From: Pseudomonas sp. LS44
Lineage (GTDB): Bacteria > Pseudomonadota > Gammaproteobacteria > Pseudomonadales > Pseudomonadaceae
Assembly: GCF_024730785.1 (NCBI RefSeq)
Contig: NZ_CP102830.1
Span: forward strand, 930,001 to 994,000
Length of the DNA stretch: 64,000 bases
Reading direction: 5' to 3'
Position 1 is the stretch's first letter. Every line of letters begins with the position of its first letter. The notes beneath the pieces were generated by a model. The model did no database searches and was not told the origin of the DNA. It saw only the letters and a program-made list of their open reading frames with translations. The translations under genes and the position numbers were made by a program. Shown piece by piece: positions 1 to 11,404 of this stretch.

Positions 1-964
1 GTTTTTCCAAGGGGCCGACTACCAATTGGACCCCGGCCGCTTGTGCCTGGCGATAAAACTCATCCAGCGAGGTCAGGCGTGAACTGTCATACAGTTCAAT
101 GTTGGGTGGGTTCTGGCCGGCTTGTTGCGCTTGATAGTGAGCGGCGAGAAAACCGTCGCGCAGGGCCCGGGCAACCGAGGCGAGCTGGCCTTCTTCGGGA
201 AGCAGGAGGGCGATTTTGCTCAGCGGTTGGCTGCTCAACTCCTGCACTTTGCGCAACGCCTGGGGTAGCTGCTGAGCGGCGGGGTGCTGAGGGTATTGCT
301 GGCGCCAGGTTTCGATGGCGGCCTGCTGCTGTTGTACGGTGCCGGCATTTTTGACCGCGCGAGCGAGGGCCAGCCAGCCGTCCAGGTCGCTGCCACCAGC
401 CCCTTGCAGCTTTTCGGTGGGCAAGCTCGCAAGCAGCGTCCAGATAGCTTCATGGTTGGCCGCGGCGGCTTCACCGCTAAGCAGGGGGGCGATGAAAACC
501 CGTTCTTGTGCGGCGGCCAGAGCTTGTCCGTCAGCTTGCAGAGCTTGAGCGCGAACCAGTTGGGTGCGGATCTGCTGTTCGACCGGCAGTTCGGCCAGGC
601 GCTCAAGGCTGGGGTGGCTAAGGGCTTGGATGGCGGCCTTGGGTTTGTTGCGCGCTAACGCCAGCTCTGCCGCCAGGGTGCTGGCAAAGATCTGCTGTGC
701 GGGCTTGAGATTGGCCAGCGGAACTTGTTCGAGAATGCGCGTAGCTCGGCCAAGGTCATGTTGTCCCAGTGCCAGGTCGGCGGCGGACAAACGCAGTGCG
801 GCGGCCTCTGCTGGCTCGCTGGAATCTGCCTGCTGCAGCAATTGTTCGATGCTGGCCTGTGGCGTGCGGGGGAGTTCGCCGAGGGTGGATGACGGGGAAC
901 TGCTGCAGGCTGCCAGAAGAGCGGCAAGGCAGACGAGAGAAAGCTGGCGCAAACAGGCGATCAT
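1..964 (-). CDS. lpoA: Penicillin-binding protein activator LpoA (C-terminus beyond window)
   Basis: Outer-membrane lipoprotein that, in enterobacteria, activates the peptidoglycan synthase PBP1A; in Pseudomonas the family is annotated as LpoA/YraM. The reading frame opens with ATG at 964 on the minus strand and stays open to the window edge (about 321 codons). The N-terminus is a lipoprotein signal peptide with an LAAC lipobox (Cys19). An alanine/glutamine/leucine-rich helical TPR-like region follows, then the start of a periplasmic-binding-like domain ending in a VVGPLEK segment. It is divergent from rsmI, the usual Pseudomonas arrangement. The C-terminal half is missing because the window ends. 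Confidence 0.88.
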   Translation of the reverse strand, partial: MIACLRQLSLVCLAALLAACSSSPSSTLGELPRTPQASIEQLLQQADSSEPAEAAALRLSAADLALGQHDLGRATRILEQVPLANLKPAQQIFASTLAAELALARNKPKAAIQALSHPSLERLAELPVEQQIRTQLVRAQALQADGQALAAAQERVFIAPLLSGEAAAANHEAIWTLLASLPTEKLQGAGGSDLDGWLALARAVKNAGTVQQQQAAIETWRQQYPQHPAAQQLPQALRKVQELSSQPLSKIALLLPEEGQLASVARALRDGFLAAHYQAQQAGQNPPNIELYDSSRLTSLDEFYRQAQAAGVQLVVGPLEK

Positions 965-1140
965 GTAATCGTTCCTGGTACTTGATCAAATGAGTGCGAA
1001 TTGTACCCAAGGCCCGCCCCAGGCGCGATCTCGATGCTCGTCTCAGTCGCGTAGAGATGTGAAGGCCTAGCGTTTGTGCGCTGAATGCCCGGGGCTAGCT
1101 AAGGCGCTACAATGCGCGTTTTGGTAAATCGAGGTGGGTT

Positions 1141-2013
1141 GTGACCGCTCCTGTTGCGTTGAATTCCGCGTTCGGCACTCTTTATGTAGTCGCAACCCCA
1201 ATCGGCAATCTTGACGACATGAGTGCTCGGGCGCTCAAGGTGCTCAAGGAAGTGGCGTTAATTGCCGCGGAAGACACTCGGCACTCTATGCGCCTGTTGC
1301 AGCATTTTGGCATTTCCACGCCCCTGGCGGCCTGTCATGAGCACAACGAGCGGGATGAGGGCGGGCGCTTTCTCTCCCGCCTGCAAGCGGGAGAGAGTGT
1401 TGCGCTGATTTCGGATGCGGGCACGCCGTTAATTTCCGATCCCGGTTACCACTTGGTGCGTCAGGCGCGTGCCGCTGGTGTGACTGTCGTCCCGGTGCCT
1501 GGCCCTTGTGCGGTGATCGCCGCGTTATCCGCCGCCGGTTTACCGTCCGATCGCTTCATCTTTGAGGGCTTTCTACCGGCCAAGCAGGCGGCACGTTGCG
1601 CTCGCCTCGAGAAGGTCAAGGAAGAGCCGCGCACGCTCATTTTCTACGAGGCACCACACCGTATATTGGAATGCTTGGAAGACCTTGAGTCGGTCTTCGG
1701 CGGCGAGCGCCAAGCGGTTCTGGCGCGAGAGCTGACGAAAACCTTTGAAACGCTGAAGGGCCTGCCATTAGGTGAGTTGCGCGCCTGGGTGGCAGCCGAT
1801 AGCAACCAGCAGCGTGGCGAGTGCGTGGTGCTGGTGGCGGGTTGGCAGGCGCCGGACAGTGATGCGGCTGTGAGTGTTGAAGCGCTACGCGTACTCGACT
1901 TGTTGCTCAAGGAGCTCCCGTTGAAACGTGCTGCGGCGCTGGCGGCAGAGATCACCGGGGTGCGCAAGAATTTGCTCTACCAGGCTGCTCTTGAGCGGCA
2001 AAAGGCAGACTAA
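1141..2013 (+). CDS. rsmI: 16S rRNA (cytidine(1402)-2'-O)-methyltransferase RsmI
   Basis: Uses S-adenosylmethionine to 2'-O-methylate C1402 in the decoding centre of 16S rRNA. The 290-aa protein has the tetrapyrrole-methylase fold of the family: ATPIGNLDD at residues 18-26, [12 protein letters not shown] at 91-102 and VPGPCAV at 119-125. Length is normal. The start is GTG at 1141, placed directly where the family N-terminus ([12 protein letters not shown]) requires it. It is divergent from lpoA across a 176-bp intergenic region and is followed at once by the RNase P RNA gene. Confidence 0.95.
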   Translation: MTAPVALNSAFGTLYVVATPIGNLDDMSARALKVLKEVALIAAEDTRHSMRLLQHFGISTPLAACHEHNERDEGGRFLSRLQAGESVALISDAGTPLISDPGYHLVRQARAAGVTVVPVPGPCAVIAALSAAGLPSDRFIFEGFLPAKQAARCARLEKVKEEPRTLIFYEAPHRILECLEDLESVFGGERQAVLARELTKTFETLKGLPLGELRAWVAADSNQQRGECVVLVAGWQAPDSDAAVSVEALRVLDLLLKELPLKRAAALAAEITGVRKNLLYQAALERQKAD

Positions 2014-2054
2014 GCCTTGTTCTTGTGCTGGCCTGCCGCTACCCTTGGCGGCGG

Positions 2055-2408
2055 AGAGTCGATCGGACAGTCGCTGTTTCATTGCGCTTGCGTAATGGAA
2101 GGGAGGAAAGTCCGGGCTCCATAGGGCGGAGTGCCAGGTAACCCCTGGGAGGCGCGAGCCTACGGAAAGTGCCACAGAAAATAACCGCCTAAGCATTTCG
2201 GTGCCGGTAAGGGTGAAAAGGTGCGGTAAGAGCGCACCGCACGGCTGGCAACAGTCCGTGGCTAGGTAAACCCCACTCGGAGCAAGACCAAATAGGGTTC
2301 CATTGGCGTGGCCCACGCTGGAACCGGGTAGGTTGCTAGAGGCGTCCAGTGATGGCCGTCGTAGAGGAATGACTGTCCTCGACAGAACCCGGCTTACAGA
2401 TCGACTCT
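2055..2408 (+). ncRNA. rnpB: RNase P RNA (M1 RNA, bacterial class A)
   Basis: Catalytic RNA that matures tRNA 5' ends. The ends pair as in P1: AGAGTCGAT at 2055-2063 with ATCGACTCT at 2400-2408. Hallmark conserved segments are present in order: GGAGGAAAGTCCGGGCTCC near 2100, ACAGAAAATAACCGCC near 2174, a GGTAAGGGTGAAAAGGTGCGGTAAGAGCGC-like block (conserved core around 2205-2235), GGTAAACCCC near 2265, and AGAGGAATGACTGTC with CAGAACCCGGCTTA before the 3' end. About 354 nt, normal for a class A RNA. The ends are set from the helix and are probably right to within a few bases. Confidence 0.96.
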
Positions 2409-2616
2409 CCTCTTCTTTCTTCTAGATTTTCTGCTTCACCTCCTCGCGTATTTAATACCGAAAAATTCTTACTCTTAACAAATCACTTTAAGTTTGAAAT
2501 TCAGCTCACTGAAAGCGCTTATTTTTGCCTTAAAAAAGCCGCTTTTAGAGCGCCTGATTCCCCCAAAAACCTCGCTAAATCTCCGTCCTATAAGGATTTT
2601 TCCCGTCCGGAGCGCC
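2409..2616. other. AT-rich intergenic leader between rnpB and the dcw promoter
   Basis: No gene is visible here. The stretch is clearly richer in A and T than anything else in the window, with runs such as CTTAAAAAAGCCG and TTAACAAATCAC. It sits between the mature 3' end of the RNase P RNA and the promoter of the dcw operon. It may hold rnpB termination signals or upstream promoter (UP-element-like) DNA for the operon, but no specific site can be named. Confidence 0.5.
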
Positions 2617-2646
2617 TTGACGCTGGGGTGTACGCATTCCTATAGT
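2617..2646 (+). promoter_or_regulatory. Sigma70-type promoter of the dcw operon (Pmra)
   Basis: TTGACG at 2617-2622 and TATAGT at 2641-2646 are separated by 18 bp, giving five of six matches at both hexamers. It lies about 75 bp upstream of the mraZ start codon, just ahead of the phased AAGTGG repeats, as expected for the MraZ-controlled promoter of this cluster. Predicted from sequence only. Confidence 0.75.
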
Positions 2647-2652
2647 GTGCAC

Positions 2653-2710
2653 AAGTGGTAGGAAGTGGCATGAAGTGGGTGTTTTGGGCGTGGAAAGCTA
2701 GTCAAAGTGG
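2653..2710 (+). promoter_or_regulatory. MraZ operator: AAGTGG repeats phased at 10 bp
   Basis: AAGTGG occurs at 2653, 2663 and 2673, exactly one helical turn apart. A looser TTTGGG falls near 2683 in the same phase and another AAGTGG at 2705. MraZ is known to bind tandem TGGG-containing direct repeats with about 5-nt spacers between its own promoter and gene and to repress the cluster. Position just downstream of the -10 at 2641 fits repression by blocking initiation or early elongation. Confidence 0.75.
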
Positions 2711-2722
2711 GGAGGCACAACC

Positions 2723-3178
2723 TTGTTTCGCGGAGCTAACGCCATATCACTCGACGCCAAAGGGCGGCTCGCGATGCCAAGTCGGTATCGAGATGAGCTC
2801 GTCTCGCGTTCGAGCGGCCAGCTCATCGTGACAATCGATGCTGTTGACCCATGCCTGTGCGTTTACCCCTTGCCTGAGTGGGAGCTGATTGAGGCCAAGC
2901 TTCGCGAGTTGCCCTCTCTGCGTGAAGAAACCCGTCGCCTGCAGCGTCTGTTAATCGGCAATGCCGTTGACCTCGAATTGGACGGCAGTGGCCGTTTTCT
3001 CGTTCCGCCGCGTCTGCGTGAGTACGCCAAGTTGGATAAGCGCGCGATGCTGGTCGGCCAGTTGAACAAATTTCAGTTGTGGGATGAGGATGCTTGGAAT
3101 GCACTTGCTGATGCAGACCTGGCAGCCATCAAACAACCCGGCGGCCTGCCGGACGAACTGCGTGACTTGATCCTATGA
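2723..3178 (+). CDS. mraZ: Transcriptional regulator MraZ
   Basis: DNA-binding autoregulator of the dcw cluster; the family forms ring oligomers that contact tandem repeats. 151 aa with two tandem AbrB-like MraZ domains, each carrying the DxxGR signature (D11-A-K-G-R15 and D87-G-S-G-R91). The start is TTG at 2723, supported by GGAGG at 2711-2715 and by the conserved MFRGA N-terminus. Its last codons overlap the rsmH start (ATGA at 3175-3178). Likely binds the phased repeats immediately upstream. Confidence 0.95.
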   Translation: MFRGANAISLDAKGRLAMPSRYRDELVSRSSGQLIVTIDAVDPCLCVYPLPEWELIEAKLRELPSLREETRRLQRLLIGNAVDLELDGSGRFLVPPRLREYAKLDKRAMLVGQLNKFQLWDEDAWNALADADLAAIKQPGGLPDELRDLIL

Positions 3179-4112
3179 CCAATAGCTTTCGCCATATCAC
3201 TGTGCTGCTGGACGAAGCCGTCGAGGCTCTCGCCGTGCGCCCGGATGGCTGCTATCTGGATGGTACGTTCGGGCGCGGCGGGCATAGCCGCTTGATTCTC
3301 GAGAAGCTCGGTCCTGATGGACGTTTGCTGGGGTTCGACAAGGATCCCCTGGCCATCGTGTCAGGACAGCAATTGGCGGCCGAAGACGGCCGCTTTGTCG
3401 TTGTGCAGCGCAGTTTTGCGGAACTTGGCGCCGAAGCCGCTGTCCGCGGTCTGGCCGGGAAGGTGGCTGGCGTCCTGTTGGACTTGGGGGTTTCCTCTCC
3501 CCAGTTGGACGACGCGGCGCGCGGATTCAGCTTTCTCAATGATGGTCCGCTGGATATGCGTATGGACCCTAGCTGCGGCGTCAGTGCAGCTGAGTGGTTG
3601 GCTAGCGCCGCTGAAGATGAAATCGCCCGGGTATTCAAAACCTACGGTGAAGAGCGCTTTGCCAAGCGCATGGCGCGCGCAGTAGTTCAGCGCCGAGTGG
3701 AACAGCCGTTTGAGCGCACCACCGATCTGGCTGAAGTCCTCAAGGAAGCCAATCCGGCCTGGGAAAAGAATAAGCACCCGGCCACTCGGGCCTTCCAAGG
3801 TTTGCGCATCTACATCAACAACGAACTCGGCGACCTGGAAAACGGTCTGGATGCGGCGCTCGAGGCTCTGGATGTCGGCGGGCGACTGGTGGTGATCAGT
3901 TTCCATTCGCTGGAAGATCGCATCGTCAAACTGTTCATGCGCAAGCACGCCAAGGGTGAGGCCGACAATCTGCCGCGCAACCTGCCCGTGCGGGCGCAGA
4001 CCTTCGAGCCGCGTTTGCAGGTGCTCGGCAAGCCGCAGTACGCCTCGGATGTGGAGATCAAGGCCAACCCCCGGTCGCGCAGCGCGGTCATGCGTGTGGC
4101 GGAGAAGCTGCG

Positions 4113-4116
<4 letters not shown>
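3175..4116 (+). CDS. rsmH: 16S rRNA (cytosine(1402)-N4)-methyltransferase RsmH
   Basis: N4-methylates C1402 of 16S rRNA, the same nucleotide whose ribose is modified by RsmI, encoded about 2 kb upstream. 313 aa, normal length. The SAM-binding motif [10 protein letters not shown] is at residues 29-38; [11 protein letters not shown] and the C-terminal [10 protein letters not shown] block are also present. The start overlaps the mraZ stop by 4 nt and the stop overlaps the ftsL TTG start, so translation is probably coupled. Also known as MraW. Confidence 0.96.
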
Positions 4117-6138
<2,022 letters not shown>

Positions 6139-6139
<1 letters not shown>

Positions 6140-7602
6140 TGCCAATGCCTCTTAATCAACTCCTGCCGCAAGCGGAAAGCGCCGTATTGATCCGCGAGCT
6201 GAGCCTGGACAGTCGTACCGTACGTCCCGGTGATCTGTTCCTCGCCGTACCGGGCGGCCAGCAGGACGGTCGCGCGCATATCGCCGACGCCATCGCCCGC
6301 GGCGCTGCGGCTGTGGCATACGAAATCGCCGGTGCGCCGGCGGTCGAAGCCAAGGGCGCAGCCCTGGTGCCAATGAAAGGTCTGGCCGGACAGTTGTCGG
6401 CCATCGCCGGACGTTTTTACGGTGAGCCGAGCCGTGCCATGCAGTTGGTTGGCGTCACCGGGACCAACGGCAAAACCAGCGTCAGCCAGCTGATCGCCCA
6501 GGCGCTGGATAGCTTTGGCGAGCGCTGCGGCATCATCGGCACGCTCGGCAGCGGCTTTCACGATGCGCTGGCGCAGGGCCGTCATACCACGCCTGATCCG
6601 ATCGGCGTGCAGGCCATGCTGGCCAATCTCAAACAAGCCGGCGCGCGTGCGGTGGCTATGGAAGTGTCTTCCCACGGCCTGGATCAGGGCCGCGTCGCCG
6701 CGTTGGATTTCGATATCGCGGTGTTGACCAATTTGTCCCGCGACCATCTCGATTACCACGGTTCGATGGAGGCCTACGCGGCCGCCAAGGCCCGCCTCTT
6801 CGCCTGGCCGAGCCTGCGCTGCCGGGTGATCAACCTCGACGATGCCTTCGGTCGCCAACTGGCCGCCGACCACCAGAGCTCGCGACTGATCAGCTACAGC
6901 CTGGAAGACGCCAGTGCCTACCTGTATTGCCGGGATGTGCAGTTCGACGACCATGGCGTACGCGCCACATTGATCACCCCGCGTGGCGAAGGCAGTCTGC
7001 GCAGCCCGCTGCTTGGCCGTTTCAACCTGAGCAATCTGCTCGCGGTAGTCGGCGCGTTGCTTGGCCTGGATTGCCCGCTGGACGAAATTCTCCGCGCGCT
7101 GCCAACCCTGCAAGGTCCGGCCGGGCGCATGCAGCGTCTGGGTGGTGGGAAGCAGCCGTTGGTGGTGGTCGACTATGCCCACACTCCGGATGCGCTGGAA
7201 AAAGTGCTGACCGCCATGCGTCCGCATGCGCAGGGCCGGTTGCTGTGTCTGTTCGGTTGCGGCGGTGACCGTGATCGCGGCAAGCGTCCGCTGATGGCCG
7301 AAGTGGTCGAGCGCCTGGCCGATGGAGTGCTGGTAACCGACGACAATCCGCGCAGCGAAGATCCGCAGCAGATCTTTGCCGATATCCGTGGCGGCTTCCG
7401 CGCCGCCGAGCACATCGAGTTCGTCGCCGGCCGCGGTCAAGCCATTGCGCATTTGATCGCTTCGGCGCAAGCCGCAGATGTCGTAGTGCTGGCCGGCAAG
7501 GGTCACGAGGACTACCAAGAAATCAATGGCCAGCGCCATGCCTTCTCCGATCTGGAAGAGGCTACCAAGGCATTGGCCGCGTGGGAGGTGGCGCATGTTT
7601 AA
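6139..7602 (+). CDS. murE: UDP-MurNAc-L-Ala-D-Glu:meso-diaminopimelate ligase MurE
   Basis: ATP-dependent cytoplasmic Mur ligase adding the third residue of the stem peptide. 487 aa. The P-loop GTNGKTS is at residues 108-114, and the amino-acid specificity motif DNPR at 402-405 predicts meso-diaminopimelate rather than lysine. ATG at 6139 overlaps the ftsI stop; the last 8 nt overlap the start of murF. Standard third step of the Mur pathway in this operon. Confidence 0.97.
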
Positions 7603-8965
7603 GCCACTGTTGTTGAGTGAAGTCGCCGCGCCGCTGAATGCGACCCTGTATGGCGCCGACGTCGAATTTTCCGCGGTAAGCACCGACAGCCGAACGATCC
7701 AGCCGGGTCAGTTGTTTATCGCCCTGAGCGGCCCGCGTTTCGATGGCCACGCCTATCTGCAGGCTGTCGCCGATAAGGGCGCCGTTGCCGCCTTGGTCGA
7801 GCGCCCGGTGGTGGATGTCGCCCTGCCGCAACTGGTAGTGCGCGATACCCGTGAAGCCCTCGGTCAGCTTGGTGCGCTCAACCGCCAGGCTTATGTCGGT
7901 CCGCTGGCGGCTGTCACCGGTTCGAGCGGCAAGACCACGGTCAAGGAATTGCTGGCCGGCGTCCTCAAGGCCGGTTTCGCCGGGCCGGTGTTGGCCACTC
8001 GTGGCAATCTGAACAACGATCTTGGCGTGCCGCTGACCCTGCTCGAGCTGGCGCCGGAACATGTCGGCGCGGTGATCGAACTGGGCGCCAACCACGTCGG
8101 CGAGATTGCTTACACGGTCGGCCTGACGCAGCCGCAAGTGGCGATCATCAATAATGCCGGCACTGCGCATGTCGGCGAATTCGGCGGGCCGGAGAAGATC
8201 GTCGAAGCCAAGGGCGAAATCCTCGATGGGCTTCCCGCTGACGGTGTCGCGGTGCTGAACCTCGACGACAAAGCCTTCGCTATTTGGCAACAACGCGCCG
8301 CCGGTCGTCGCGTGCTGAGCTTTGCGCTAAACGATAGCTGCGCCGACTTTCATGCCAGCGATCTGGCCCGCGATGCCCGTGGCTGCCCGGCGTTCACGCT
8401 GCACAGCCCGGCTGGCGAGGCGCGTATTCAGCTCAATCTGCTCGGTAGTCACAACGTCGCCAACGCCTTGGCTGCTGCTGCGGCTGCCTATGTGCTGAAC
8501 GTGCCACTGGTCGGCATCGTCGCCGGGCTGCAAAGCGTAACGCCGGTCAAAGGCCGCGCGGTAGCGCAGCTGGCGACGAATGGCGTGCGCGTCATCGACG
8601 ACAGCTACAACGCCAACCCGACTTCCGTGTGTGCGGCCATTGATATACTCGCCGGGTTTTCCGGGCGCACCGTGCTGGTGCTCGGCGACATCGGTGAGCT
8701 GGGCGAGTGGGCCGAGCAGGGCCACCAAGAAGTCGGCGCGTATGCCGCCAACAAAGTTTCCGCTTTATATGCCGTGGGTCCGCTGACGGCTCATGCAGTC
8801 AAGGTTTTTGGCGCCAATGGCCGCCATTTTCCCGATCAAGCCAGCCTGATCGAGGCGCTTCGCGCCGAACAAGGCGATACCACCATTTTGATTAAAGGTT
8901 CGCGCAGCGCGGCGATGGATAAAGTCGTCGCCGCGCTGTGTGCAACCAGCGAGGAGAGTCACTAA
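7595..8965 (+). CDS. murF: UDP-MurNAc-tripeptide:D-Ala-D-Ala ligase MurF
   Basis: Adds the D-Ala-D-Ala dipeptide made by Ddl to the nascent stem peptide. 456 aa from ATG 7595, chosen over an open frame reaching back to 7526 because GGGAGGTG lies just upstream and the protein then begins at the family N-terminus. The P-loop GSSGKTT is at residues 109-115. The start overlaps the murE end by 8 nt; the stop is directly abutted by the mraY ATG. Confidence 0.96.
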   Translation: MFKPLLLSEVAAPLNATLYGADVEFSAVSTDSRTIQPGQLFIALSGPRFDGHAYLQAVADKGAVAALVERPVVDVALPQLVVRDTREALGQLGALNRQAYVGPLAAVTGSSGKTTVKELLAGVLKAGFAGPVLATRGNLNNDLGVPLTLLELAPEHVGAVIELGANHVGEIAYTVGLTQPQVAIINNAGTAHVGEFGGPEKIVEAKGEILDGLPADGVAVLNLDDKAFAIWQQRAAGRRVLSFALNDSCADFHASDLARDARGCPAFTLHSPAGEARIQLNLLGSHNVANALAAAAAAYVLNVPLVGIVAGLQSVTPVKGRAVAQLATNGVRVIDDSYNANPTSVCAAIDILAGFSGRTVLVLGDIGELGEWAEQGHQEVGAYAANKVSALYAVGPLTAHAVKVFGANGRHFPDQASLIEALRAEQGDTTILIKGSRSAAMDKVVAALCATSEESH

Positions 8966-10048
8966 ATGCTGCTGCTGTTGGCCGAGTATCTGCAACAGTT
9001 CCACAAGGGCTTCGCGGTCTTTCAGTACCTGACCCTGCGCGGCATCCTTGGCGTGCTTACCGCTCTGGCGCTGTCGCTGTGGCTGGGCCCGTGGATGATT
9101 CGCACCCTGCAAATCCGCCAGATCGGTCAGGCGGTGCGCAACGACGGCCCGCAATCGCATCTGTCCAAATCCGGCACGCCGACCATGGGTGGCGCGCTGA
9201 TTCTCTCGGCGATCGGCATCAGCACTCTGCTCTGGGCCGATCTGTCCAACCGCTACGTGTGGGTCGTGCTGCTGGTGACCCTGCTGTTCGGTGGCATCGG
9301 CTGGGTCGACGACTACCGCAAGGTCATCGAGAAGAACTCCCGCGGGCTGCCGAGCCGCTGGAAGTATTTCTGGCAGTCGGTGTTCGGCCTGGGCGCGGCG
9401 ATTTTCCTCTATATGAGCGCACAGACCCCGGTGGAAACCACCCTGATCGTGCCGATGCTCAAAGACGTGAGTATCCCGCTGGGCATCGGTTTCATCGTCC
9501 TGACCTATTTCGTCATCGTCGGCACCAGCAACGCGGTGAACCTGACCGATGGCCTCGACGGTCTGGCGATCATGCCCACGGTGATGGTTGGCGGCGCGCT
9601 GGGGATCTTCTGCTACCTGTCGGGCAACATCAAATTCGCCGAGTACCTGTTCATTCCCTATGTGCCGGGCGCCGGCGAGTTGATCGTGTTCTGCGCCGCG
9701 CTGGTCGGGGCCGGACTTGGCTTCCTGTGGTTCAACACCTACCCGGCACAAGTGTTCATGGGTGATGTCGGTGCGCTGGCGCTGGGCGCTGCGCTAGGCA
9801 CCATCGCGGTGATCGTCCGGCAGGAAATCGTGCTGTTCATCATGGGCGGCGTGTTCGTCATGGAAACCCTGTCGGTGGTGATCCAGGTCGCCTCCTTCAA
9901 GTTGACCGGCAAACGCGTGTTCCGCATGGCGCCGATCCATCACCACTTCGAACTGAAAGGCTGGCCTGAGCCGCGCGTGATCGTCCGCTTCTGGATCATC
10001 ACCGTGATTCTGGTGCTGATCGGTCTTGCCACCCTGAAACTGAGGTAA
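8966..10048 (+). CDS. mraY: Phospho-N-acetylmuramoyl-pentapeptide transferase MraY
   Basis: Integral membrane enzyme that transfers phospho-MurNAc-pentapeptide to undecaprenyl phosphate, making lipid I. 360 aa with about ten hydrophobic segments. Family motifs are visible: [22 protein letters not shown] and the histidine-rich cytoplasmic loop [12 protein letters not shown]. The ATG follows the murF TAA with no gap, with a GAGGAG site about 10 nt before it. Confidence 0.97.
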   Translation: MLLLLAEYLQQFHKGFAVFQYLTLRGILGVLTALALSLWLGPWMIRTLQIRQIGQAVRNDGPQSHLSKSGTPTMGGALILSAIGISTLLWADLSNRYVWVVLLVTLLFGGIGWVDDYRKVIEKNSRGLPSRWKYFWQSVFGLGAAIFLYMSAQTPVETTLIVPMLKDVSIPLGIGFIVLTYFVIVGTSNAVNLTDGLDGLAIMPTVMVGGALGIFCYLSGNIKFAEYLFIPYVPGAGELIVFCAALVGAGLGFLWFNTYPAQVFMGDVGALALGAALGTIAVIVRQEIVLFIMGGVFVMETLSVVIQVASFKLTGKRVFRMAPIHHHFELKGWPEPRVIVRFWIITVILVLIGLATLKLR

Positions 10049-10054
10049 TAAGCA

Positions 10055-11404
10055 GTGTCGTTGATCGCTTCCGACCAATTCCGCATCGTTGTCGGCCTCG
10101 GCAAGAGCGGCATGTCCCTGGTGCGCTTCCTGGCGCGTCAGGGCGTGCGCTTTGCCGTGGCCGATAGCCGCGTGAATCCGCCGGAGCTGGCCACCCTGCA
10201 ACGCGACTATCCGCAGGTCGAAGTGCGCTGCGGCGAGCTGGATGCCGAATTCCTCAGTCGTGCCAGCGAGCTGTACGTCAGCCCCGGCCTGGCCATCGCT
10301 ACCCCGGCGTTGCAAGAAGCCGCCAAGCGTGGCGTCAAGCTGTCCGGCGATATCGACCTGTTCGCCCGCCACGCTAAGGCGCCAATCGTGGCGATTACCG
10401 GATCCAACGCGAAAAGTACGGTGACCAGCCTGGTCGGCGAGATGGCCACGGCCGCCGGCAAGCGCGTCGCGGTGGGTGGCAATCTCGGCACGCCGGCGCT
10501 CGATCTGCTGGCCGACGACGTGGAGTTGTACGTCATCGAATTGTCCAGTTTTCAACTGGAAACCACCGATCAACTGAATGCCGAAGTGGCGACCTGCCTG
10601 AATGTCAGCGAGGACCACATGGACCGCTACAGCGGTCTGCCGGCCTATCACCTGGCCAAGCATCGGATTTTCCGCGGCGCGCGTCAGGTGGTAGTGAACC
10701 GTGATGACGCACTGTCGCGGCCGCTGATCGGTGAAGGTCTGCCGTGCTGGACTTTCGGCCTCGGCAAACCGGACTTCAAACGCTTCGGTCTGTTGGAAGA
10801 GGACGGCGTGAAGCACCTGGCTTTCCAGTTCGACAAACTGCTGCCGGTCAGCGAGTTGAAGATTCGCGGTGCGCACAATCAGTCCAACGCCCTGGCGGCG
10901 TTGGCGCTCGGGCATGCCGTCGGCCTGCCGTTCGCGCCGATGCTGCAGGCGCTGAAGAGCTTCACTGGTCTGGCGCATCGCTGCCAATGGCTGCGCGAAC
11001 GCGACGGCGTGAATTACTACGACGACTCCAAGGCCACCAACGTCGGCGCCGCGCTGGCCGCCATCGAAGGCCTGGGCAGCGATATCGCCGGCAAGCTGGT
11101 GCTGGTCGCCGGTGGCGATGGCAAGGGGGCCGATTTCACCGCGCTGCGTGCCCCGGTCGAGCGTTTCTGCCGTGCTGTGGTGCTGCTCGGTCGCGATGCC
11201 GAACTGCTGGCATCGGCGCTGGGCGACGCCGTACCGCTGCTGCGCGTCGCCTCGCTGGAGGCCGCCGTGCAGCGCGCCGCCGAGTTGGCGCAGCCGGGCG
11301 ACGCAGTATTGCTGTCGCCCGCCTGTGCCAGCCTCGACATGTTCAAGAATTTCGAGGAGCGCGGACGCTTGTTCGCCCAGGCAGTGGAGGCGCTCAGTCG
11401 ATGA
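10055..11404 (+). CDS. murD: UDP-MurNAc-L-alanine:D-glutamate ligase MurD
   Basis: Adds D-glutamate, the second stem-peptide residue. 449 aa from GTG 10055 (6 nt after mraY). The P-loop reads GSNAKST at residues 116-122; the alanine in place of the more usual glycine appears, from memory, to be normal for Pseudomonas MurD. The C-terminal Mur ligase motifs (YDDSKATN, VAGGDGKGADF) are present. The final TGA overlaps the ftsW ATG at 11401. Confidence 0.96.
   Translation: MSLIASDQFRIVVGLGKSGMSLVRFLARQGVRFAVADSRVNPPELATLQRDYPQVEVRCGELDAEFLSRASELYVSPGLAIATPALQEAAKRGVKLSGDIDLFARHAKAPIVAITGSNAKSTVTSLVGEMATAAGKRVAVGGNLGTPALDLLADDVELYVIELSSFQLETTDQLNAEVATCLNVSEDHMDRYSGLPAYHLAKHRIFRGARQVVVNRDDALSRPLIGEGLPCWTFGLGKPDFKRFGLLEEDGVKHLAFQFDKLLPVSELKIRGAHNQSNALAALALGHAVGLPFAPMLQALKSFTGLAHRCQWLRERDGVNYYDDSKATNVGAALAAIEGLGSDIAGKLVLVAGGDGKGADFTALRAPVERFCRAVVLLGRDAELLASALGDAVPLLRVASLEAAVQRAAELAQPGDAVLLSPACASLDMFKNFEERGRLFAQAVEALSR

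Noticed and set aside
10744..11400. N-terminal extension of the ftsW frame inside murD
   Set aside because: The residues upstream of ATG 11401 show no FtsW similarity and the region is needed for murD.
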